From: CAZPAN01 sp964428485
Lineage (GTDB): Bacteria; Actinomycetota; Coriobacteriia; Coriobacteriales; CADBOM01
NCBI GenBank assembly: GCA_964428485.1
Contig: CAYRYP010000004.1
Span: 1-34,401, forward strand
Reading direction: 5' to 3'
DNA: 34,401 nucleotides
Shown piece after piece: positions 1 through 9,452 of the stretch (its first letter is position 1; each line of letters starts with the position of its first letter). The position numbers and the translations under genes were made by a program. The notes beneath the pieces are model-generated. The model saw only the letters and a program-made list of their open reading frames with translations. It was not told the origin of the DNA and did no database searches.

Positions 1-224
1 GCTGGGTCGTCGTAGAAGTCATGCCAGAACGCGGTAATCGGAGGAGCAGATCTCGCTGGACACGCTGAACAGCAGATCGCGCAGTCACCGGAATGAGCGC
101 CGATGTTGTCGATCGAGCACCGAGGCTCCCCAGCCAGCGCTTAGAATTGTGATGTTGTTGGAGGCGTGTCTGCGCCGGTCGTATAAGGTGCGGACGATCC
201 AGATGGGCTGCATGGAGGTGCGGG
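1..224. other. Left-edge stretch with no recognised gene
   Basis: I recognise no gene here. One plus-strand frame is open from the left edge to a stop near base 70 and could be the last ~22 codons of an upstream gene, but the residues are not informative. One minus-strand frame is open through the left edge and is rich in Cys, but has no recognisable motif. The 3' part must hold the promoter or upstream context of the phosphopantetheinyl transferase gene; I see only a poor -10-like TAGAAT at 142-147 without a convincing -35. Confidence 0.4.
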
Positions 225-881
225 ATGATCCTGCGGGATCTGGTGTTGAATGGGGCCACGCTCGCTGACGGGGGCTCGGTGAAAGACGAGGCCTGGAGGC
301 TGTTGCGCGAGACTCTGAGACACTCCATCGCCAACTCCGACGTTGACGTCTCCCCCGCACGCCCCGCACCCTGGGCACTTGACGCAACGCTCGAGCACGC
401 CGAGGGCGGCAAGCCCCGCTTCACAGACTGGCCCGGCGTCTCTTTCTCCATCTCACACTGCACCTCAAGGGAGCAGGCCGCCGTCATGTGCGCGATTGAG
501 CTCTCCGACTCGATCTCATCCTTGCCCGCCCCGCCTGTGGGATGCGACGTGGAGCTCGTCTCACGCTTCGAGCGCCTCCCAGAGCCGTTCGCCAAACGCT
601 TCCCAACCGGGCCCGCCGCCGAGATCGTCCGCTCGCTCGATCCGAACCTCAGACCCGAGGCCCTATGCGCACTGTGGACCGCCGAGGAGGCGTTCGGCAA
701 GATGACCGGGTCCGGCATAGGGCGCGAGGTTATCTCGATGGACTTTTCTCCCGTCCTCGAAGCCTACCTAGAAAACCCCGAAGGGTTAGTCGAGGTCTGC
801 GCGCTTGGATGCAGGTTCACATGTTATGCGTCCGGCGGCTTCAGGCTCTCCGCAGCTGTTGGGACCAAGCACACCTCATAA
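225..881 (+). CDS. 4'-phosphopantetheinyl transferase, Sfp type
   Basis: This 218-residue protein should transfer the phosphopantetheine arm of CoA to a serine of an acyl or peptidyl carrier protein in the cytoplasm. The two family motifs are visible. GCDVE around residues 106-110 supplies the Mg-binding Asp108 and Glu110. WTAEEAFGK around 151-159 matches the W-x-x-K-E-A-x-x-K motif with catalytic Glu155 and Lys159. A KPRF segment (63-66) followed by SISHC (75-79) matches the N-terminal substrate-binding signature. The usual Lys before the catalytic Glu is Glu154 here, which is atypical. The ATG is preceded by GGAGGT at good spacing. Length fits the roughly 220-residue Sfp group rather than the short AcpS group. 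The partner carrier protein is not in the window. Confidence 0.8.
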   Translation: MILRDLVLNGATLADGGSVKDEAWRLLRETLRHSIANSDVDVSPARPAPWALDATLEHAEGGKPRFTDWPGVSFSISHCTSREQAAVMCAIELSDSISSLPAPPVGCDVELVSRFERLPEPFAKRFPTGPAAEIVRSLDPNLRPEALCALWTAEEAFGKMTGSGIGREVISMDFSPVLEAYLENPEGLVEVCALGCRFTCYASGGFRLSAAVGTKHTS

Positions 882-1058
882 CGATCAAACGCCCAAAACC
901 TGGCTTGAGCCGAAATGTCCTCCCGGCGATCGAAAGCCCTACGCACCCTGCTAAAAGCGTGTAGATTCCCTGAAACGAAGCCGTATCCGGAACGCGAGCA
1001 CCTCAGCGCGTCATGCCTGTCATATCATGAGCATTCGTGTGCGAAAGGAGGATGCCCC

Positions 1059-1808
1059 TTGGAAGCGGCATTTATGGAGTTCATAAACAACTTCGGATAC
1101 TTTGCGATCGCTGCGCTCATCTTTCTGGAGAACGTCTTTCCCCCTATACCGAGCGAGCTCATCCTGCCCCTATCGGGATTCCTGTGCGTTTCCTCGGAGA
1201 TGATACTCCCCCTGGTGATAGCCTTTGCGACGATCGGCTCCGTGCTGGGGGCCTACGTGCTCTACGGAATCGGCAGGCTCCTCAACGAGGACAGGCTCTT
1301 CAGGTTCTTCGAGACTAGGCCGATGAAGCTGCTTGGCTTCAAGGGCGATGACATCTCCAAGGCGGTCTCATGGTTTAACCGCAGGGGGCAGATCTCCGTT
1401 CTCATATGCCGCTTCGTCCCAATCGTACGAAGCCTCATCTCGATCCCCGCGGGGGTCGCCAAGATGAACATCCTCAAGTTCACCGTGTACACGCTAATAG
1501 GATCGGCAATCTGGAACTCAATCCTCTGCACGCTCGGGCTCTTCGCCGGAAACGCATGGGAGACCGTCACCGAGCAGGCCGAGTGGATCAGCGACATCGC
1601 GGTCTACGTTATAGCTGTGATCGTGATCGTGGTCGCGATCTTCTGGATCATGAAAAGGATCATCCCCAACGCCAGGGAACGCAAGGCCGCGAAGGCGGCT
1701 GCTGTAGCGGGCGAGGTCACCACAGCCCAGGAGTCCCCCAGCAAGAAGGACTCTGCCAACGGCTCGGACGGCACTCCCACCAACGGTGGAAAGCACATCA
1801 GGCGCTGA
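1059..1808 (+). CDS. DedA-family (SNARE-associated) membrane protein
   Basis: This is a polytopic inner-membrane protein of the DedA/Tvp38 family, whose members act in phospholipid (undecaprenyl phosphate or phosphatidylethanolamine) flipping and envelope homeostasis. The family signature is clear: an N-terminal LENVFPPIPSELILPL re-entrant segment, then a Gly-rich helix pair, then RFVPIVRSLISIPAG with the conserved Arg and Pro residues, then two more hydrophobic segments. The C-terminal ~45 residues are a hydrophilic Ala/Lys/Ser/Gly-rich tail that is probably cytoplasmic and disordered. I chose the TTG at 1059 because AAAGGAGG (1044-1051) sits 7 bases upstream; this gives 249 residues. The ATG at 1074 is an alternative. 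An in-frame ATG at 915 would add 48 residues that do not look like DedA. Specific lipid substrate cannot be read from the sequence. Confidence 0.85.
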   Translation: MEAAFMEFINNFGYFAIAALIFLENVFPPIPSELILPLSGFLCVSSEMILPLVIAFATIGSVLGAYVLYGIGRLLNEDRLFRFFETRPMKLLGFKGDDISKAVSWFNRRGQISVLICRFVPIVRSLISIPAGVAKMNILKFTVYTLIGSAIWNSILCTLGLFAGNAWETVTEQAEWISDIAVYVIAVIVIVVAIFWIMKRIIPNARERKAAKAAAVAGEVTTAQESPSKKDSANGSDGTPTNGGKHIRR

Positions 1809-1814
1809 GTTGCA

Positions 1815-2723
1815 ATGCGTGAGATGAGGCGCATGCACATGCGCTCTCCGAAGGGCTTCGTACTCGAGGAGGCGCTGGAGCGCTATGCCGATGCCATCGA
1901 AACGCGGCCACAGAACTGGGCCGGCAGATGGGCCCGGGCATGCCACGACTTCTCCGGAGACGGCGAGGGCTCGTTCGGGCGCGTGTGGCTAGACCTGGGG
2001 TGCGGCAAGGGAAATTGGATCTCCCAGGCGGCGCCCGTCTATCCAGACACTCTCTTCATTGGAGTCGATGCCGAACCGATGTGTGTGGCGAGAACCGCTC
2101 AAGCGATCAGTGAGGGCGGGATACGAAACGCCGTCGTGATCCCGGGGCTTGCAAGCGACGTTCACAGTTTCTTCGGGGCGGGCGAGCTCTCTGGGATATC
2201 TATGAACTTCCCCACCCCGTTTCCGCGCAAAAAGGACGCTCCGCTTCGGATTGTGCACATGGATAGGCTAGCGGAGTTCAGACGGATCCTAGCGCCGGAA
2301 GGCCGAATCGAGCTCCGCACCGACAGCCTGCCACTACGCGATTTTGCTCTGGAGCAGATGATGTGGGCGGGCTTCGAGGCGGTATGGAGCTCCGACGATG
2401 CGAGAAGAGACAGGCCGGGAGACCCTGTCACCGAGTACGAGCGCAAGCTCACTGGCAAGGGAGCGCGGATCTACGCGGTGACGATGGTTGCCGGAGAGCA
2501 GCCCGAGAGACTCGAGCAAAGATCCTCGCTCAGCCTGATGGACTACCTCCCAAAAGACCTCTCATCCATGGAATACGTCCCGCACGGCATGGATGCTGCT
2601 GTGGAGAACCTGAAAAACCGCAGAAGACGCGCCGAGGAAAACGGAGGTGTATTTCTAGCGGGGCACCAGAATCGACTCCACGACATTGAATTAACCGACA
2701 CCGAAACGATCCCAAGGCCGTAA
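1815..2723 (+). CDS. TrmB-like tRNA (guanine-N7)-methyltransferase
   Basis: A class I SAM-dependent methyltransferase that probably makes m7G46 in tRNA. DLGCGKGNW near residue 58 is the SAM-binding motif I, and FIGVDAEP follows as the acidic strand-2 end. MNFPTPFPRKKDAP corresponds to the TrmB motif NFPDPWPKKRH, and LRTDS and TEYERKLTGKG match the C-terminal TrmB motifs. The family Asp in DPWPKKRH is Thr here and the KRH run is changed, so it is a divergent member. A ~60-residue C-terminal extension with an Arg/Lys-rich segment (KNRRRRAEE) goes beyond typical TrmB length. The start is uncertain: ATGs at 1815, 1833 and 1839 are in frame, and only the last has a GAGG at usable distance. It begins 6 bases after the dedA stop, suggesting co-transcription. 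Confidence 0.7.
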   Translation: MREMRRMHMRSPKGFVLEEALERYADAIETRPQNWAGRWARACHDFSGDGEGSFGRVWLDLGCGKGNWISQAAPVYPDTLFIGVDAEPMCVARTAQAISEGGIRNAVVIPGLASDVHSFFGAGELSGISMNFPTPFPRKKDAPLRIVHMDRLAEFRRILAPEGRIELRTDSLPLRDFALEQMMWAGFEAVWSSDDARRDRPGDPVTEYERKLTGKGARIYAVTMVAGEQPERLEQRSSLSLMDYLPKDLSSMEYVPHGMDAAVENLKNRRRRAEENGGVFLAGHQNRLHDIELTDTETIPRP

Positions 2724-2789
2724 ACGGGTGTTTTGCAGCCGCGAAGTGCAGTCTGTGTAGCGTTTTGATGTAATGCCTGTAAAGCCTGT

Positions 2790-2818
2790 GTGGCACCGGC
2801 GCGTCGCTGCGGTATAGT
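2790..2818 (+). promoter_or_regulatory. Possible promoter ahead of the chaperone cassette
   Basis: A -10-like TATAGT lies at 2813-2818, with GTGGCA at 2790-2795 as a partial -35 (17-base spacer, 4 of 6 consensus bases). It sits in the 170-base gap before the zinc-ribbon gene, the only gap of that size before the cassette. I see no CIRCE or HAIR heat-shock operator here. The match is weak. Confidence 0.3.
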
Positions 2819-2893
2819 CCCCCCTAGTTAAAACCAACGACACGGGCGATTCGAACGGCTTGCGCACCCACGATTGGAGCATGAAACTACACG

Positions 2894-3307
2894 ATGGGCT
2901 TTCTAAGACAACTTCAATGGAGATTCGCGGCATGGATGCAGGGGCGAAATGGCAATGACCAGCTGTCCTTCGCGCTCACGGTACTGTGCCTGGTCTTTCT
3001 GGTGGTGGACTCCATAACCGGAGTCGGCATCTTCTGGATACTGGCGGTAGCGGCGCTCGTACTCGCGATGTTCCGCACCTTCTCGCGCAACATCGGACGC
3101 AGGCGAGCGGAGAACGAGGCCTTTATGAGGCTGATCGGCAAGCCGAGAAAGTTCATATCTGTCACGAGCAAGAGATTCAAAAACCGCAAGACCACAATGT
3201 ACTTCAAGTGCGAGGGCTGCAAGACAGTCCTCTCCGTGCCGAGAGGCAAGGGTAGGATCAAGATCACCTGCCCGAAGTGCCACAGACAGACGATCCGCAA
3301 ATCATGA
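2894..3307 (+). CDS. Small membrane protein with C-terminal zinc ribbon
   Basis: This 137-residue protein has two closely spaced hydrophobic helices (about 24-42 and 44-62), then a basic segment, then a zinc-ribbon knuckle pair CEGC (Cys106, Cys109) and CPKC (Cys126, Cys129). The predicted topology is a membrane hairpin with the metal-binding tail in the cytoplasm. I do not know its function. It precedes the DUF5685, J-protein and Hsp70 genes on the same strand, with an 79-base gap to the next gene, and may be part of their module. The ribosome binding site is poor: TGGAG lies well upstream of the ATG, so the start is only moderately certain. Confidence 0.7.
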   Translation: MGFLRQLQWRFAAWMQGRNGNDQLSFALTVLCLVFLVVDSITGVGIFWILAVAALVLAMFRTFSRNIGRRRAENEAFMRLIGKPRKFISVTSKRFKNRKTTMYFKCEGCKTVLSVPRGKGRIKITCPKCHRQTIRKS

Positions 3308-3386
3308 CGCAAAGGATGACAACGACGGGATTCAACATCGCACGCCAGATGGACGCAAAACCGCAACCGGTGGAGACGAGGGTCTG

Positions 3387-4286
3387 ATGTTTGGCTACCT
3401 TGTGGCCAACTCCAACGCCCTCGACGAGGCGGAAAGCGAACGGTATCATGCCGCCTACTGCGGGCTGTGCCGAACCCTGGCGGACAGGCACGGCCAGCGC
3501 GCCCGCATGGGGCTCACGTACGACATGGTGTTCCTCGTGCTGCTGATGGGTTCCCTCTACGAGCCAGAGGAGACTAGCAGCTCCACGAGATGCGCGATCC
3601 ACCCGCTCAAGCTCCATCCGACACTTACGACCGACGTGGACGAATACGCCGCCGACATCACCGTGGCGCTCTCCTACCACAAGGCCCTGGACGACTGGAA
3701 CGACGAGCGCAGCAAACGCGCCCGCACATGGGCCGCGGCGATACGCGGGGCATACAGGAGGGCAGAGACGTCCATCCCGGTGCAATGCATGTCGATCGAG
3801 AACGGGCTGTCTGAGCTAGGGAGCATGGAAGCAGCGTCCAAGCCCGACCCGGACGGGGCGGCGGCGGTGTTCGGATCGATAATGGCCGACATCTTCGCAC
3901 CGCGCGATGACGAGTGGTCAAGGGCACTGCGGGCCTTCGGAGACAGACTGGGAAGGTTCATATATCTGATGGACGCGCTCTGTGACATGGAGGAGGACGC
4001 CCGCAAGGGTACCTACAACCCGCTTCTGGCCGCAGGAATCTCCCGCTCGGAGGCCATGGAGCCCATCACCGCCCACATCGGCGGCGCGACGGAGATCTTC
4101 GAGAAACTACCTCTCGAGCGCGACTTGCATCTCATGCGAAGCGTTCTCTACTCGGGGGTATGGCACAAGTACAATCTTCTAATCGAGAGGGAGAAACGGC
4201 GCGCCAACCGCAAGGGCGACGATGCCGTGGGAGGGGTCGCCAACCCCATCCAAGCACAGGACAAGGCAGAACAGGACAGGGAGTAG
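3387..4286 (+). CDS. DUF5685 family protein
   Basis: This 299-residue, mostly helical protein has the hallmarks I know for DUF5685: CGLC at 25-28, YDMVF around 45-49, Cys69 followed by His72, a DDWND motif at 102-106, and a DALCDMEED...GTYNP block at 196-212. No biochemical function is established for the family as far as I know. The two Asp-rich blocks recall the paired metal-binding motifs of class I isoprenoid synthases, especially the DxxxD/EDxxxG block of squalene and phytoene synthases; this is my inference and is given as a finding. The Cys/His positions (25, 28, 69, 72) could bind metal. The stop codon directly abuts the ATG of the J-protein gene, so the two are almost certainly translated from one mRNA. 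The C-terminal ~35 residues are polar and probably disordered. Confidence 0.8.
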   Translation: MFGYLVANSNALDEAESERYHAAYCGLCRTLADRHGQRARMGLTYDMVFLVLLMGSLYEPEETSSSTRCAIHPLKLHPTLTTDVDEYAADITVALSYHKALDDWNDERSKRARTWAAAIRGAYRRAETSIPVQCMSIENGLSELGSMEAASKPDPDGAAAVFGSIMADIFAPRDDEWSRALRAFGDRLGRFIYLMDALCDMEEDARKGTYNPLLAAGISRSEAMEPITAHIGGATEIFEKLPLERDLHLMRSVLYSGVWHKYNLLIEREKRRANRKGDDAVGGVANPIQAQDKAEQDRE

Positions 4287-5102
4287 ATGGCTGAGAGTCC
4301 CTACGAGATCCTCGGTGTCGACGAGAACGCCTCGCTGGACGAGGTGAAAAAGGCATACCGTAAGAAGGCCAGGGAGAACCACCCCGACCTCAACCCTAAC
4401 GACCCAGATGCGGCCGAGCGAATGAACAAGATCAACGAGGCCTACGACCGCATCATGAACCCGGACAAGTACGCCGCGAGCGACAGGAGACGCCAGCAGT
4501 CGTCGACGAGCAGCTCGCAGGGATACGGTGGATCCACCGGCTACGGACAGCAGGGCTACGGCACAGGGGGTTATGGGCAGACCACCCAAGATCGCGGCGG
4601 CTACGGCGGGTACCGCAGCGACGGGCCTGGCGGCTGGACCGGCGACTTCGACTTCGACGACTTCTTCGGCTACGGCGCCTATACGAATGCCGCACCCGTG
4701 CATCCAGGGGTCATCGCCGGGGACAGCTCGGAGATGGTCGCCGCGATCAACGCGATCAACTCCGACCGAAGCGCAGAGGCGATCAAGATCCTCTCCTCTA
4801 TACCCAGCACCGGACGCAACGCAAGGTGGCACTACATCAGCGCCGTCGCCAACAAGTACGCCGGCAACGAGATGAGAGCCCTCGAGCACATCCGCAAGGC
4901 AATACAGATGGACCCGGGCAACTCCGACTACGAGCGCGCACAGAACTGGATATCACAGCAGGCCTATACATACAGACAGCAGGGCAACGCACGCGGGTTC
5001 TCGATGGATATGACGAGCGCCGCCGCGATCTGCTGCGGACTTTGGGTATGCATGCCCACGATGTGTAGCTTCTGCTCTCCGTACCATTTCCTGCTCTGCT
5101 GA
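4287..5102 (+). CDS. J-domain co-chaperone with Gly/Tyr-rich linker and Cys-rich tail
   Basis: An N-terminal J domain (about 4-62) carries the HPD tripeptide at 32-34, which stimulates Hsp70 ATPase. It is followed by a Gly/Tyr/Gln-rich low-complexity linker (about 78-118), an acidic DFDFDDFFGYG patch, and an alpha-helical part (about 145-220) that looks like one or two TPR units. The last ~27 residues are hydrophobic and contain six cysteines (249, 250, 255, 260, 263, 271). The zinc-finger and substrate domains of canonical DnaJ are absent, so this is a class C J-protein. It starts right after the DUF5685 stop with AGGGAG upstream, and dnaK follows 90 bases later, so the natural partner is that Hsp70. 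The Cys-rich tail might anchor the protein to the membrane or bind metal; the sequence does not decide. Confidence 0.85.
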   Translation: MAESPYEILGVDENASLDEVKKAYRKKARENHPDLNPNDPDAAERMNKINEAYDRIMNPDKYAASDRRRQQSSTSSSQGYGGSTGYGQQGYGTGGYGQTTQDRGGYGGYRSDGPGGWTGDFDFDDFFGYGAYTNAAPVHPGVIAGDSSEMVAAINAINSDRSAEAIKILSSIPSTGRNARWHYISAVANKYAGNEMRALEHIRKAIQMDPGNSDYERAQNWISQQAYTYRQQGNARGFSMDMTSAAAICCGLWVCMPTMCSFCSPYHFLLC

Positions 5103-5192
5103 TGGTCGGGCACGCGAGCGATAGATAGGACGATCAAGTAGGACAAGCGCGGCAAACGCGATGGAATCAAGCTAATTCGGAAGGACTTTTGC

Positions 5193-6962
<1,770 letters not shown>

Positions 6963-7022
6963 AGACGCCGCACTGCCATGTTGCGTCCCCATGCCCACGA
7001 TGGGCTTGCGATCCCTGGGGGA

Positions 7023-7487
7023 TCAAAGCATCATCGGACCGTCCGACTGCTGGATCTCGGGCGTGTCAATGGACTTGATCAATGTGATCTCGAAGTTGAG
7101 CGCCTGACCCGCTAGCGGGTGGTTGAGATCCATCGTGACCATGTCGTCCTCTATGGAGACCACCAGCATCGGCCTGAACCCCTCTGGTCCCTGCATCACG
7201 ATGCGCGAGCCGATAGGCAGGTTCCTGCCGTTGGGGATGGAATCGACGGGATACTGTACGATGTTGCTTTCGGAGTGCTCCCCGTACGCCTCCTCCACTG
7301 GAATGTGGACCTTCTTGGTCTCGCCGATCTCCATGTCCATGACGGCCTTCTCGAACCCGTCGATGACCTGGCCCGCGCCGCATAGGAACTCGATCGGCTC
7401 GCCCTGCTCCTTGGAGGAGTCGAAGACCGTTCCGTCGTCGAGTGTGCCGACGTACTCGCAGGTGACGCGCCTGCCCCTGTTGTCCAT
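7023..7487 (-). CDS. FKBP-type peptidyl-prolyl isomerase, SlyD-like
   Basis: A 154-residue cis-trans prolyl isomerase. The split FKBP fold is visible: an N-terminal EYVGTLDDGTVFDSS strand pair, GAGQVIDGFEKAVMDM, an inserted-flap segment (about 65-115), then LNHPLAGQALNFEITL, the signature that closes SlyD-type FKBPs. There is no His/Cys-rich metal-binding tail as in E. coli SlyD; the C-terminus is a short PMML end. GGGAGG lies 6 bases before the ATG. It is convergent with dnaK, sharing a 60-base gap, and divergent from the oxidoreductase at 7710. A role in folding of cytosolic proteins is inferred from the family. Confidence 0.9.
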   Translation of the reverse strand: MDNRGRRVTCEYVGTLDDGTVFDSSKEQGEPIEFLCGAGQVIDGFEKAVMDMEIGETKKVHIPVEEAYGEHSESNIVQYPVDSIPNGRNLPIGSRIVMQGPEGFRPMLVVSIEDDMVTMDLNHPLAGQALNFEITLIKSIDTPEIQQSDGPMML

Positions 7488-7709
7488 TGGTTGCCTCCCA
7501 AGGTCGTAATAGCGTTTCTAGCCATCATACCCATCTCGTTCGTCGCGATACCCGCGATCCCGGCCGTCGTATCGACTTCTGTCGCGATCGTCACAGCCAG
7601 ATGCGCCCACCTCACCGATTCGCGCCGACACGTGCCCAGCCAAGACGGGTAACACCACTTTGGGGCATAATATCCGCGTCGGCGCAAACAGATACCGGAT
7701 GGAGGCCAG

Positions 7710-8288
7710 ATGTCCACCCTATTCGTAAACGCATGCATGCGCGGAAACAATTCACGCACGCTGGAGCTCTGCCGCCGCCACCTGGCGCATATAGATACCG
7801 AGATAGTTGAGATCGACCTCGGCACACTCGACCTGAAACCACTCAATGGAGCGGCAGTCGAGTACCGCACCGAGAGACAGGAGAGGCAAGACTGGGACGA
7901 TCCGATCTTCGATCTCGCAAGGCAGTTCGCAGCAGCAGAGGACATCGTCGTGGGTGCACCGTTCTGGGATCTGTCGCTGCCCGCAGCGCTCAAGACCTAC
8001 GTGGAGCATGTCAGCGTGGCCGGGATCACCTTCGACTACACGGAGGACTGCCACTATCGTGGGCTTTGCCGCGCGGGGATGATCACCTACATCACCACGA
8101 GCGGTGGGTACATCGTGGAGACCAACTTCGGTGTCAACGCCGGCTACGATTACATCGCCTCTATCGCGAGGATGTTCGGAATCCCCAAGACCCGCATGGC
8201 CATAGCCGAGGGTCTCGACATCTGGGGAGTAGATGTTGAGACCGAGCTGGACAAGGCGCGTGCGCAGATAGACGCCTGGTGGAAGTGA
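7710..8288 (+). CDS. Flavodoxin-fold NAD(P)H-dependent oxidoreductase
   Basis: A 192-residue protein of the flavodoxin_2 / NAD(P)H:quinone oxidoreductase (azoreductase-like) family, expected to bind FMN and reduce quinones or azo compounds. Supporting segments are the N-terminal strand LFVNACMRGNNSRT, which forms the FMN phosphate loop, VVGAPFWDLSLPAALKTYVEHV, the classical quinone-reductase helix, and TTSGGYI, the loop over the isoalloxazine. Length matches AzoR-type enzymes (about 200). GGAGG sits 5 bases before the ATG. A -10-like CATAAT is visible at 7665-7670 without a good -35. It stands alone on the plus strand, so substrate cannot be inferred from context. Confidence 0.8.
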   Translation: MSTLFVNACMRGNNSRTLELCRRHLAHIDTEIVEIDLGTLDLKPLNGAAVEYRTERQERQDWDDPIFDLARQFAAAEDIVVGAPFWDLSLPAALKTYVEHVSVAGITFDYTEDCHYRGLCRAGMITYITTSGGYIVETNFGVNAGYDYIASIARMFGIPKTRMAIAEGLDIWGVDVETELDKARAQIDAWWK

Positions 8289-8304
8289 CGCGCCCTCATC
8301 CTCG

Positions 8305-8326
8305 CGTCCGCATATATGAGCGGACG
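8305..8326. terminator. Possible bidirectional terminator between convergent genes
   Basis: CGTCCGC at 8305-8311 and GCGGACG at 8320-8326 form a perfect 7-bp GC-rich stem with an 8-base AT-rich loop, in the short gap between the convergent oxidoreductase and engB genes. No T-run follows on either strand, so intrinsic termination would be weak. Confidence 0.4.
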
Positions 8327-8347
8327 GCTTGGCAAGCCCGGGCCTCC

Positions 8348-8941
8348 TCAGACCTCTAACACGGCTTTCGAGATCAGCGAGCGCAGCTCGTCTATTCCCG
8401 TTCCCTTCTCGGACGAGGTAACTATCATGCTTACGTCCTTCGGGAGGCCGAGCTGCCGTTTGATCACAGCGGCCTGCCTTGCGGCCTGGGCCTTCGAGAG
8501 CTTATCGGCCTTCGTGAGCGCTATCGCAAAAGGCTTCCCCGACTCAAGAAGAAAGTTGATCATCTGAACATCGAGGTTGCTCGCTTCGTGGCGTATGTCC
8601 ACGAGCGAGACCACCAACGCGAAGCGGCGGTCCTGCTCGAAATAGCCTCCTATCAGCTCCGACCAACGGGTCTTCTCCGATTTCGAAACCTTCGCATACC
8701 CATATCCGGGGAGGTCCACCAGGTCGTAGCCATCGACATCGTAGAAGTTGATGGTGGCGGTCTTCCCGGGCTGGGAGGAAACCTTGGCTAGCCCCTTGCG
8801 GTACATGAGCTTGTTGAGAAGCGACGATTTCCCCACGTTCGAGCGGCCTGCAAAGGAGACCTCGGGCCTCAGCGATCTGGGAAGCTGCGCGGATGTCCCG
8901 TGTGCCGATTTGAACGATGCATTGTGGAAGTTGATTGCCAT
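8348..8941 (-). CDS. engB: Ribosome biogenesis GTP-binding protein EngB (YsxC/YihA)
   Basis: An essential-type GTPase needed for assembly of the 50S subunit. The G motifs are all visible in the 197 residues: GRSNVGKSS (G1), a threonine-containing switch I (PGKTATINFY), DLPGYGYAKVS (G3), TKADKLS (G4), and a late SSEKGTGI (G5). The first ~20 residues (FKSAHGTSAQLP) match the usual EngB start. AAGGAA lies 6 bases before the ATG. It is the last gene of the minus-strand run gpsA-sirtuin-purH-metallopeptidase-engB and follows the metallopeptidase gene after 18 bases at most, so co-transcription is likely. Confidence 0.95.
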   Translation of the reverse strand: MAINFHNASFKSAHGTSAQLPRSLRPEVSFAGRSNVGKSSLLNKLMYRKGLAKVSSQPGKTATINFYDVDGYDLVDLPGYGYAKVSKSEKTRWSELIGGYFEQDRRFALVVSLVDIRHEASNLDVQMINFLLESGKPFAIALTKADKLSKAQAARQAAVIKRQLGLPKDVSMIVTSSEKGTGIDELRSLISKAVLEV

Positions 8942-8959
8942 CCGAGTTCCTTTACCTGA

Positions 8960-9349
8960 CTAGCAGCCCATGTCATAGAGGGCATCGTCCATGAACCCGA
9001 AGTAGTGGCCAATCTCGTGGATGACGGTCTTGCGGACCTCCTCCACCACCTGCTCGCGGGTGTCGCAACACCTCTCGTGAGGGCCCTGGAAGATGATTAT
9101 CATGTCGGGCATGTCTGTGTAACCGTAGCCGTCGGCCCGCTCCACCAAGGAGATGCCCTCGTAGATGCCCAGGATATCGTTGCCGTACTCCGCATACTCC
9201 TCGTCGAAGGTGGACTCGATCTGCTCGGAGGTGGGCTCGTCCTGCATCATGATCACGACGTTGTCGAGCGCGTCCATCACCCGCTCGGGCATCGAGTCGA
9301 GGGCGTCGGCGACCACCTGCTCGAACTCATCCTCCGTCATCTCGTACAC
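8960..9349 (-). CDS. Minimal zincin-like metallopeptidase
   Basis: A 129-residue protein of the metallopeptidase_like (formerly DUF1025) family. The zinc site HEIGHYFGFMDD near the C-terminus matches HExxHxxGxxD, with two His and the Asp as zinc ligands and Glu as general base. The N-terminal half is acidic (MTEDEFEQVVADALDSMPE), as is usual in the family. No signal peptide or membrane segment is present, so it is cytoplasmic. I chose the GTG at 9349 because GGAGG sits 7 bases upstream; the GTG at 9355 would leave a spacing of one base. Natural substrates of the family are unknown. The position between purH and engB suggests only co-expression. Confidence 0.85.
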   Translation of the reverse strand: MYEMTEDEFEQVVADALDSMPERVMDALDNVVIMMQDEPTSEQIESTFDEEYAEYGNDILGIYEGISLVERADGYGYTDMPDMIIIFQGPHERCCDTREQVVEEVRKTVIHEIGHYFGFMDDALYDMGC

Positions 9350-9452
9350 GGGCACGCCTCCCCTCTGCTCTCCCGGTTTCGCGGCGGCGCGGCCAGTCGC
9401 TCATTGAAGTATAGACGAGAAAGGCGCGCCCCCGAATCCGTCGCCTGGAGCG

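Noticed and set aside
1..95. A Cys-rich partial minus-strand reading frame running off the left edge
   Set aside because: About 30 codons with no recognisable motif and no start; chance open frames of this size are common in GC-rich DNA.
5103..5192. CIRCE or HAIR heat-shock operator before dnaK
   Set aside because: Neither TTAGCACTC-type nor CTTGAGT-N7-ACTCAAG-type repeats occur in this gap.
6994..7025. A terminator between dnaK and the FKBP gene (GCCCA/TGGGC and GATCC/GGATC repeats)
   Set aside because: Stems are only 5 bp and no T-run follows on either strand.
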